A DNA stretch of 6,500 nt from DATHNF01 sp035486285 (lineage in GTDB: Bacteria; Patescibacteriota; Saccharimonadia; Saccharimonadales; UBA4665). Positions 1 through 5,278 of this stretch are shown here, in pieces. The notes beneath the pieces were generated by a model. That model saw nothing but the letters and a program-made list of their open reading frames with translations, was not told where the DNA came from and did no database searches. The stretch's first letter is position 1. The number at the start of each line of letters is the position of its first letter. The stretch spans positions 1 to 6,500 of the forward strand of contig DATHNF010000062.1 in assembly GCA_035486285.1 (NCBI GenBank), given 5' to 3'. The translations under genes and the position numbers were made by a program.

Positions 1-1
1 A

Positions 2-61
2 GTCGTTTTCAAAAAACTCCCTGAAGATAAGGAAATCCGGGAAATTACCACCATAATATAG
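2..61 (+). CDS. Possible C-terminal end of a plus-strand gene (partial, unidentified)
   Basis: Frame 2 on the plus strand is open from the window edge to a TAG stop at 59-61 and gives 19 residues, with a charged stretch KKLPEDKEIREI and the end TTII. That composition looks like an ordinary soluble protein tail. If real, the gene would converge on rfbA with 14 bp between stops, like the 8 bp convergence at 3910/3919. No family can be named from so few residues. Minus-strand frames are also open here, including one with an ATG at 52-54, but that ATG has no Shine-Dalgarno motif upstream. The plus-strand reading is preferred only weakly. Confidence 0.3.
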   Translation, partial: VVFKKLPEDKEIREITTII

Positions 62-75
62 GTGCCAGTGAAAGC

Positions 76-936
76 TTACTGCAAAAGTGACTTGAGGTAT
101 TTACCATAACCGCTCTTAACTAAGGGTTCGGCAATTTCTTGTAGCTGGTTTCTATCGATAAATCCCTGGCTGTAAGCTATTTCTTCAATACACCCAATTT
201 TGATTCCGGTACGCTTTTCGATAACGTGGATATACTCTGAAGCGTCGTTCATAGACTCGAAGGTGCCAGTGTCGAGCCAGACTGAGCCGCGGTCCATGGT
301 TTGAACTTTGAGCTTGCCATGCTTAAGGTATTCTTCGTTGACTGAAGTGATTTCTAGCTCACCACGACTGCTTGGCTGAATATTTTTGGCGATCTCGACC
401 ACGCTATTGTCATAGAAATATAAGCCAACGACGGCGTAGTTTGATTTGGGCTGGGCGGGCTTTTCTTCGATTGATATAGCATGTTTCTGATTATCGAATT
501 CGACAACACCATAGCGTTCCGGATCGGATACTCCATAGGCAAAAACGACGCCACCATCTGGGTCGACACAGTTTTGTAGGCTTGCACCAAAAGCTTCGCC
601 ATAAAAGATGTTGTCACCTAGAATGAGGGCCACTTTATCGCTGCCGATGAATTCCTCACCGATAATAAAAGCCTGGGCCAAGCCATCCGGTGAAGGCTGG
701 GCAGCATAGTTTAAACGAATGCCAAGCTCCGAACCGTCGCCGAGTAAGCGCTGAAACTGGGCCTGGTCATCCGGGGTAGTAATGATTAAGATATCGCGAA
801 TACCGGCCTGCATGAGTGTACTGAGCGGATAGTAAATCATCGGCTTGTCATAGATTGGCATAATCTGTTTGGATATGCCCTTGGTGATAGGATAGAGCCT
901 TGTGCCAGACCCACCGGCTAAAATGATACCTTTCAT
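76..936 (-). CDS. rfbA: Glucose-1-phosphate thymidylyltransferase (RmlA/RfbA)
   Basis: This cytoplasmic enzyme joins dTTP and alpha-D-glucose-1-phosphate to give dTDP-glucose and pyrophosphate, the first committed step to dTDP-L-rhamnose. The 286-residue product has the usual length for the long RmlA type. Visible motifs are the N-terminal nucleotide-binding loop GGSGTRL (8-14), the segment KQIMPIYDKPMIYYPLST (23-40), the metal-binding aspartate in GDN (107-109), EEKP (157-160), LEITSVN (194-200) and WLDTGTFESM (220-229), followed by a helical C-terminal region typical of the oligomeric feedback-regulated enzymes. It is the last gene of rfbBCDA. Its ATG overlaps the rfbD TGA as ATGA, which suggests translational coupling, and an AAGGAG lies 8 nt upstream inside rfbD. 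All key motifs look intact. Assignment to the sugar nucleotidyltransferase family is very secure; glucose-1-phosphate specificity rests on the sequence and the complete neighbouring pathway. Confidence 0.97.
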   Translation of the reverse strand: MKGIILAGGSGTRLYPITKGISKQIMPIYDKPMIYYPLSTLMQAGIRDILIITTPDDQAQFQRLLGDGSELGIRLNYAAQPSPDGLAQAFIIGEEFIGSDKVALILGDNIFYGEAFGASLQNCVDPDGGVVFAYGVSDPERYGVVEFDNQKHAISIEEKPAQPKSNYAVVGLYFYDNSVVEIAKNIQPSSRGELEITSVNEEYLKHGKLKVQTMDRGSVWLDTGTFESMNDASEYIHVIEKRTGIKIGCIEEIAYSQGFIDRNQLQEIAEPLVKSGYGKYLKSLLQ

Positions 937-1790
937 GCTTGCATCTCCTTACGTATATATTTATTGAGGTCTTCACGCCAATCAATGGGTTTAAAACCAG
1001 TGGCTTCGATCTTGTTAAGCGCCAGAGTACTCTGTAGCGGTCGTTTTGCGGCCCCAGGTTTGTCGGCAAAGTATTCAGCAGTTGTCGTGTCGGTGACAGT
1101 TAGACTGTCAAAACCTGCTTCTCGAAAAATAGCACGCGTAACAGCTGCCCAGCTGGCTGGCTCGCCACCATTGCTGATGTTGTAGGCACCGTAGGCAGCC
1201 TGAGTAGACAATAAATAATTAATGCCACGTACTAACTCGCTCGTGAATGTTAGGCGACCTATTTGGTCAGAGACTACTTTGGGGCTGATGCCCTTTTTGC
1301 CAAGGGCGAGCATAGTGCGGACGAAGTTATTGCCATCGCCAATGACCCAACTGGTGCGGAGTAGGTAGTGCTTGGGAGCTTTCTGGGCTTCCTTGTCTCC
1401 GGCGGCTTTGCTCTTGCCATACTCAGACAAGGGTGTCGGCGGCTCATCCTCAAAGTGCGGGCTTTTTGTTCCGTCAAAAACATATTCCGTGGAAATGTGT
1501 ACCAGAACTATATCGTGGTCGACGGCGGCCTTAGCAAGATTGGCGACACCCTCGGCATTAACTTTTTGCGCAGCCACACGGCCTTCAGGCGTCTCTGCGC
1601 CATCGACATTGGTGTAAGCGGCGGCATTGAAGATGACCTTAATAGTGCCCCAGTCGAAATCATGCACGGACTGAGCGTCGGTTATGTCGAGCTCGTTAAT
1701 GCTGGCACTTTGCGCATTTGGGTATTGAGCGCACAACGCCCGTCCTAGCTGGCCACTAGCTCCGACGATAAGAAAAGTTGAGTCGTCCAA
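933..1790 (-). CDS. rfbD: dTDP-4-dehydrorhamnose reductase (RmlD/RfbD)
   Basis: This is the last step of the pathway: NAD(P)H-dependent reduction of dTDP-4-dehydro-L-rhamnose to dTDP-L-rhamnose in the cytoplasm. The 285-residue product is a short-chain dehydrogenase with a Rossmann loop GASGQLG (10-16), the family signature NAAAYTNVDGAE (55-66), STEYVFDG (100-107, where many homologues have STDYVFDG), and the catalytic Tyr-x3-Lys as YGKSK (Y124, K128), with Ser100/Thr101 beside it. RTSWVIG (145-151) is also typical. The start is TTG at 1790-1788, chosen because the Rossmann strand begins six residues later and GGAG lies 8 nt upstream. Only 2 bp separate it from the rfbC stop, and it overlaps rfbA by 4 bp. 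In some actinobacteria, as I recall, the equivalent RfbC and RfbD are one fused protein; here they are adjacent separate genes in the same order. Confidence 0.95.
   Translation of the reverse strand: MDDSTFLIVGASGQLGRALCAQYPNAQSASINELDITDAQSVHDFDWGTIKVIFNAAAYTNVDGAETPEGRVAAQKVNAEGVANLAKAAVDHDIVLVHISTEYVFDGTKSPHFEDEPPTPLSEYGKSKAAGDKEAQKAPKHYLLRTSWVIGDGNNFVRTMLALGKKGISPKVVSDQIGRLTFTSELVRGINYLLSTQAAYGAYNISNGGEPASWAAVTRAIFREAGFDSLTVTDTTTAEYFADKPGAAKRPLQSTLALNKIEATGFKPIDWREDLNKYIRKEMQA
945..950 (-). promoter_or_regulatory. Ribosome binding site for rfbA
   Basis: AAGGAG on the minus strand lies 8 nt before the rfbA ATG, inside the last codons of rfbD. It supports this start and allows internal initiation in the polycistronic message in addition to coupling through the ATGA overlap. 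Confidence 0.8.
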
Positions 1791-1792
1791 GG

Positions 1793-2344
1793 CTAAAACT
1801 CCATCGGCAGTACGTCTTGAAGCAGCGGAGCAGCCTTGTCTTTGTCAGAGATAATAGCTTGCGCCTGGCTAATCGGCCAATCAATATGCAGCGCAGGATC
1901 AAATAAGTTCACTGAGGCATACTTGGCTTCAGGCGACCAGTGCTCGTTCACCAAGTACGTGTAAGTAATATTATCCTCGAGCGTTTGATAGCCATTAGCT
2001 ACACCGCGTGGTATGAAGACTGCCTTTTGGGGTGTGATTTCTATGGTCAACACTTTGCCAAAACTGTCGCCCTTACGTAAATCTACCCAGACTCCAAAAA
2101 TTCGACCGTTGGCCAACGATATAAACTTTTCCCATGGTTCCGCGTGTAGACCCCGAGTCGCGCCATGTTCAGCATTGAATGAAAAATTATTTTGGACAAC
2201 TTCGAAATGAGGCAAGCCGAGCGCTTCCATCTTCTCGCGCTGGTAATTTTCTTTGAACCAGCCGCGGTTGTCGCCGTGCAGTACTAAGTCGATTTCGAAC
2301 AAACCTGGGATTTTGGTTTCTCGTACTGCGAGTTGGTCGGACAT
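1793..2344 (-). CDS. rfbC: dTDP-4-dehydrorhamnose 3,5-epimerase (RmlC/RfbC), variant type
   Basis: This enzyme epimerises C3 and C5 of dTDP-4-dehydro-6-deoxyglucose to give dTDP-4-dehydrorhamnose. The 183-residue cupin protein has the usual family length. Landmarks are HGDNRGWFKENY (23-34), the catalytic-base motif RGLH with His67, Lys73, FGVWVDLRKGDSFGK (83-97), Tyr130 and SDKDKAAPLLQD (166-177), in which Asp169 matches the aspartate paired with the catalytic histidine in Salmonella RmlC. One normally conserved position differs: the usual FAHGF segment reads VANGYQ (115-120), with Asn117 where classical enzymes have His. The GATRGLHAEPW and IPRGVANGYQ wording resembles, from memory, the actinobacterial and bifidobacterial subtype often fused to RfbD. 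It starts 3 bp after rfbB; a weak AGGG lies 9 nt upstream. The family is secure. The 3,5-epimerase activity is inferred from the operon and the retained His/Lys/Tyr/Asp. Confidence 0.93.
   Translation of the reverse strand: MSDQLAVRETKIPGLFEIDLVLHGDNRGWFKENYQREKMEALGLPHFEVVQNNFSFNAEHGATRGLHAEPWEKFISLANGRIFGVWVDLRKGDSFGKVLTIEITPQKAVFIPRGVANGYQTLEDNITYTYLVNEHWSPEAKYASVNLFDPALHIDWPISQAQAIISDKDKAAPLLQDVLPMEF
1799..1802 (-). promoter_or_regulatory. Ribosome binding site deciding the TTG start of rfbD
   Basis: GGAG (preceded by AT) on the minus strand ends 8 nt before the TTG at 1790-1788, the same spacing as the AAGGAG sites of rfbA and the glycosyltransferase gene. It supports a TTG start for rfbD over any later codon. 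Confidence 0.7.
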
Positions 2345-2347
2345 GGC

Positions 2348-3349
2348 CTAGCGCCCTAGCTCTTTATATTTAGCTTCGGTTTCGGCTTTTTGGGGTTGCC
2401 ACCAGGCTTGGTTTTGGGTGTACCAATCAATAGTGGCCTGCAAGCCGGCGCGGAAATCGGTGTATTGCGGCCGCCAACCAAGTTCGTCGCGCAGCTTAGT
2501 CGCGTCAATGGCGTAGCGCAGGTCGTGGCCCGGGCGGTCGTTGACATGCTCCAGCCATGATTCGTCCTTCCCCATGAGCTCTAGGATGAGACGGAAGACT
2601 TCTATATTACTTTTCTCGCCATCGGTGCCGACCAAGTAAGTTTCGCCAATTTTACCTTTTTCCAAGATCGTCAGAATGCCAGCTGAGTGGTCTTCGGCAT
2701 GAATCCAGTCGCGGACATTTTCGCCAGAGCCATACAACCGAAGCTTCTGGCCGCTCAAAAGATTGGTTATCTGGCGCGGGATAACCTTCTCGACGTGCTG
2801 GTAAGGTCCGTAATTGTTTGAGCAGTTGGAGATAGTCGCTTGGACACCGAAGCTGCGCACCCAAGCCCAGACCAGGAGGTCAGAACCAGCCTTAGTGCTG
2901 GAGTAGGGGCTGGAAGGGTTGTAAGGGGTGTCCGCCGTAAATTTGGCCGAGTCGTCAAGCGCCAAGTCGCCGTAGACTTCGTCGGTTGAGATATGGTGCA
3001 GGCGTTTACCGTGCTTACGGACGGCTTGCAGCATTTGATAGGTACCAATAATGTTGGTATTGACGAATGGCCACGGCGAACGCAGAGAATTATCATTATG
3101 CGATTCGGCGGCGAAGTGCACCACCGCGTCGCAATCGGCAACGGCCGCGTCAATAGCTGTCTCATCACAAATGTCAGCTTCAATAAACGCTACCCGCTTC
3201 ACGTCAAGGCCGGCGATATTGGCTTTGTTGCCAGCGTAGGTCAGTTTGTCGAAAACAGTAATATGCCAGTCCGGCCGTTCACGGTACAAGTGATGGACAA
3301 AGTTTGAACCAATGAACCCCGCGCCGCCAGTTATAAGAATTTTCTTCAT
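2348..3349 (-). CDS. rfbB: dTDP-glucose 4,6-dehydratase (RmlB/RfbB)
   Basis: This enzyme converts dTDP-glucose to dTDP-4-dehydro-6-deoxyglucose with bound NAD+, the second pathway step. The 333-residue protein is an extended short-chain dehydrogenase of normal length. It begins with GGAGFIGS (8-15), then DKLTYAGN (34-41) and HFAAESHNDNS (78-88, where many enzymes have AESHVDRS). The catalytic triplet in STDEVYGDL is Thr122-Asp123-Glu124, and YSSTK gives Tyr149 and Lys153. NNYGPYQ (178-184) and RPGHDLRYAID (272-282) are sugar-nucleotide-site motifs. It is the first gene of rfbBCDA and lies directly behind its own promoter. No Shine-Dalgarno motif precedes the ATG and only 10 nt separate it from a perfect TATAAT, so its mRNA is probably almost leaderless. 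The HNDNS variant and overall wording recall actinobacterial RmlB, an unverified resemblance. Confidence 0.97.
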   Translation of the reverse strand: MKKILITGGAGFIGSNFVHHLYRERPDWHITVFDKLTYAGNKANIAGLDVKRVAFIEADICDETAIDAAVADCDAVVHFAAESHNDNSLRSPWPFVNTNIIGTYQMLQAVRKHGKRLHHISTDEVYGDLALDDSAKFTADTPYNPSSPYSSTKAGSDLLVWAWVRSFGVQATISNCSNNYGPYQHVEKVIPRQITNLLSGQKLRLYGSGENVRDWIHAEDHSAGILTILEKGKIGETYLVGTDGEKSNIEVFRLILELMGKDESWLEHVNDRPGHDLRYAIDATKLRDELGWRPQYTDFRAGLQATIDWYTQNQAWWQPQKAETEAKYKELGR

Positions 3350-3359
3350 GAGCTGGTTA

Positions 3360-3389
3360 ATTATAGCTTTTTATCGGCTTGTTGAACAA
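3360..3389 (-). promoter_or_regulatory. Promoter for rfbBCDA (sigma70-type, minus strand)
   Basis: A perfect minus-strand TATAAT occupies 3365-3360. A partial -35, TTGTTC, at 3389-3384 gives an 18 bp spacer. The expected transcription start near 3353 leaves about 4 nt before the rfbB ATG, and no Shine-Dalgarno motif is present. The -10 context GCTATAATT is repeated exactly, inverted, in the opposing promoter. Confidence 0.7.
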
Positions 3390-3403
3390 CTTGAAGGCAA
3401 GTT
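3381..3403. repeat. Two small inverted repeats between divergent promoters (candidate operator)
   Basis: GTTG-AA-CAAC (3381-3390) overlaps the proposed -35 elements of both promoters and is centred within half a base of the midpoint of the two TATAAT boxes. AACTTG-AAGG-CAAGTT (3388-3403) has perfect 6 bp arms and lies in the spacer of the plus-strand promoter. TTGAA also recurs at 3382 and 3391, 9 bp apart. A regulator bound here could affect both transcripts. That role is inference; such short repeats can arise by chance. Confidence 0.4.
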
Positions 3404-3412
3404 TGCTATAAT
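3382..3412 (+). promoter_or_regulatory. Promoter for the nucleotidyltransferase gene, likely leaderless
   Basis: A perfect TATAAT at 3407-3412 is preceded by TGC, forming an extended -10. A -35-like TTGAAC lies at 3382-3387 with a long 19 bp spacer. Only 6 bp separate the -10 from the ATG at 3419, so transcription should begin at or beside the A of the start codon. There is no room for a Shine-Dalgarno site. Confidence 0.7.
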
Positions 3413-3418
3413 TCGGGC

Positions 3419-3910
3419 ATGAGTGAAGAATGGGGCGCCCAGATCGTCTCTTTTGAGGAGTTTGAGCTTTTACGCCCGAAACTTGGTAAGGTAGTTGCCA
3501 CTAGTGGCGGTTTTGACCCCATACACCCGGGCCATATCAGCTGTATTTATGAAAGTAAAAAATACGGTGATGTACTGGTTGTTATCGTCAATGGCGACGC
3601 TTTTCTAACGGCTAAGAAAGGCCGGCCTTTCCAAAACTTAGAAACCCGAAGTCTAATCGTCAGCGGCATCGCGGGCGTTGATTATGTCGTCCCGTTCGAA
3701 ATAAAGAATGACCAAACCGTATCAAAAGCCCTAGAAGCTCTAAAGCCGGATGTCTTCACCAAGGGCGGCGACCGTATAGATGAATCAACCATACCCGAAT
3801 GGAAAACCTGCCAGGAGCACGGTGTCGAGATTATTACTGGAGTTGGCGCCGAAAAAAGATGGTCTAGCAGCTGGTTCCTCAATCGATGGAACAATCCGCA
3901 AGTTAAGTAA
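3419..3910 (+). CDS. HxGH-motif nucleotidyltransferase (cytidylyltransferase/HldE C-terminal-like)
   Basis: The 163-residue cytoplasmic protein belongs to the cytidylyltransferase-like superfamily, which transfers CMP or AMP from a nucleotide triphosphate to a phosphorylated substrate. The nucleotide-binding loop is SGGFDPIHPGHI (29-40) with His36 and His39 of HxGH. Further landmarks are VNGD (57-60), KKGRPFQNLETR (66-77), VDYVVPF (87-93) and KPDVFTKGGDR (109-119), whose KGGD matches the heptose-1-phosphate adenylyltransferase domain of HldE/RfaE. The C-terminal part reads GVGAEKRWSSSWFLNR (141-156), where glycerol-3-phosphate cytidylyltransferases and HldE usually have an S-T-T motif. About 23 residues precede the core strand. 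It is the only complete gene on this strand, divergent from rfbB and convergent with the mutase gene. Without heptose or glycerol-phosphate genes nearby, the substrate cannot be named; activation of a sugar-phosphate or polyol-phosphate for the same glycan is a guess. Confidence 0.85.
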   Translation: MSEEWGAQIVSFEEFELLRPKLGKVVATSGGFDPIHPGHISCIYESKKYGDVLVVIVNGDAFLTAKKGRPFQNLETRSLIVSGIAGVDYVVPFEIKNDQTVSKALEALKPDVFTKGGDRIDESTIPEWKTCQEHGVEIITGVGAEKRWSSSWFLNRWNNPQVK

Positions 3911-3918
3911 GTACGGCT

Positions 3919-5271
3919 TTAAGCAGGCAGAAACTCTTTAACCCTATCTACTAACTTCTGCAATTCAGTTTCGGTTTTTGCCTCCGCGTTAAGCCTGAGT
4001 AGGGCTTCTGTATTGCTCGGCCGGACGTTAAACCAGCCATTCGGATAATTAACGGTTAAGCCGTCCAGACGATCTTGGTTCCCGTCGTTGAATTCTCTAG
4101 CGATAGCATCTATGGCGGCTTGTTTGTCAGAAACCTCAAAATTAGTTTCCGAAATCGCCACGTAACTCTTCCGATAAGGCTCAGCCAATTCAGATAGTTT
4201 CTTTTTACTCCTTGATAATACGAACAAAGCGATAATTGCAGCAATAAGTCCACTATCGGCCATGAAGTTATCCTTAAAGTAGTAGTGCCCGCTATGCTCA
4301 CCGGCGAAAACGGCCTTATTCTTTCTCATCTCGCCCTTAATGAAAGAATGTCCAACTCGCGTTCGTATGGCTATGCCGCCGTTTTCTTCGATTGTTTCAG
4401 TTGCCGCCCTGCCACAAATCGCATTACAAAGTATGGTCGACCTTGGGTATTGCTCTAGAAAGTACTTGGCCAAGATGGCGGTCATAACAGTGCCACTCAG
4501 GGGTTCGCCACGTTCATCTAACAAAACCGCGCGGTCGCCGTCGCCGTCAAAGGCAACGCCGGCGTCACAGCTCGCTAGTTTTATTTTTTTTTGTATGTCT
4601 ACCAAATTCTTAGGCTCGAGAGGGTTTGCAATATGATTGGGGAAAGTCCCGTCCAGCTCGAAGTACATTTCATGGACCTGAAAGGGCAAGAACGGCTCTA
4701 TTTCAGGGAAAATTTTGCCGGCCATACCATTGCCGGCGTCCACGGCAATATTGAGCGGTATGAGTTCGTCGGTATTTATAAATGATAGAACGTGGTTTAT
4801 CCAGTCGTCACCGACATCTTTCGTTGTCAGGGAGCCTTGCTCTTTTGCAGTGTCCCCGTTATCTGTCTTAGCCAGGTCGCGGACTTCCAGCAGCCCCGAA
4901 TCTTCGCCTACTGGCTTGGCCTCTTCCCGGCAAAGCTTAATACCGTTGTAGTCCCCAGGATTATGGCTGGCGGTTATGACCGCGCCGCCTGCTAAATTGT
5001 AATTGCCGGTTGCGAAATAAATCATGTCGCTGGTAACCTGGCCTATGTCAATGACGTCCCTGCCCGCGGACCGCAGTCCCGCGATTAAGGCGTCGGCCAA
5101 GTTCTTCGAATCGGGCCGCATGTCACGGCCAACCGCTACGGCTCCGGGCGAGGGGAGCCAATTGCTAAAAGCGTTTCCGACTTTTTGGATGACATCGGAA
5201 GTTAACTCGGAGTCAACTTTTCCCCGGATGTCGTAGGCTTTAAAGATAGTATCGAGCGCGGAAGTAGTCAT
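3919..5271 (-). CDS. manB: Phosphomannomutase/phosphoglucomutase (alpha-D-phosphohexomutase)
   Basis: This enzyme interconverts hexose 6-phosphate and hexose 1-phosphate in the cytoplasm. The 450-residue protein has all four family landmarks in order: phosphoserine loop TASHNPGDYNG (100-110, Ser102), metal loop DGDGDR (242-247), sugar-specificity loop GEHSGHYYF (324-332) and phosphate-binding loop RPSNTEALLRLN (417-428). The GEHSGH loop fits enzymes acting on mannose and glucose phosphates. Glucose-1-phosphate output would feed RfbA; no mannose-1-phosphate guanylyltransferase gene lies in the window, so mannose use is unproven and the gene symbol is by family. It follows the glycosyltransferase by 7 bp. 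The nearest Shine-Dalgarno-like AAGGA is 12 nt from the ATG, longer than at neighbouring genes, but the motif KAYDIRG at 11-17 supports the start. A run of nine A residues on the coding strand (4592-4584) encodes Lys-Lys. Confidence 0.95.
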   Translation of the reverse strand: MTTSALDTIFKAYDIRGKVDSELTSDVIQKVGNAFSNWLPSPGAVAVGRDMRPDSKNLADALIAGLRSAGRDVIDIGQVTSDMIYFATGNYNLAGGAVITASHNPGDYNGIKLCREEAKPVGEDSGLLEVRDLAKTDNGDTAKEQGSLTTKDVGDDWINHVLSFINTDELIPLNIAVDAGNGMAGKIFPEIEPFLPFQVHEMYFELDGTFPNHIANPLEPKNLVDIQKKIKLASCDAGVAFDGDGDRAVLLDERGEPLSGTVMTAILAKYFLEQYPRSTILCNAICGRAATETIEENGGIAIRTRVGHSFIKGEMRKNKAVFAGEHSGHYYFKDNFMADSGLIAAIIALFVLSRSKKKLSELAEPYRKSYVAISETNFEVSDKQAAIDAIAREFNDGNQDRLDGLTVNYPNGWFNVRPSNTEALLRLNAEAKTETELQKLVDRVKEFLPA

Positions 5272-5278
5272 TGGTTTG

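Noticed and set aside
52..75. Possible start of another minus-strand gene after rfbA, ATG at 52-54.
   Set aside because: No Shine-Dalgarno motif precedes it and the window ends after 18 codons. The opposing plus-strand tail looks somewhat more protein-like, though neither is firm.
66..81. Small hairpin CAGTGA-AAGC-TTACTG at the end of rfbA, considered as a terminator.
   Set aside because: The stem is only 6 bp with a G-T pair, is AT-rich, overlaps the stop codon and has no T tract on either side.
964..1748. Open plus-strand frames opposite rfbD, up to 126 codons.
   Set aside because: They lie wholly inside a well-supported conserved gene, have no recognisable motifs and show the arginine/serine-rich composition of antisense frames.
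2767..3183. A 138-codon minus-strand frame inside rfbB in another frame.
   Set aside because: It is out of frame with RfbB, whose motifs run continuously through this stretch; its composition is Thr/Arg/Pro-rich with no known domain.
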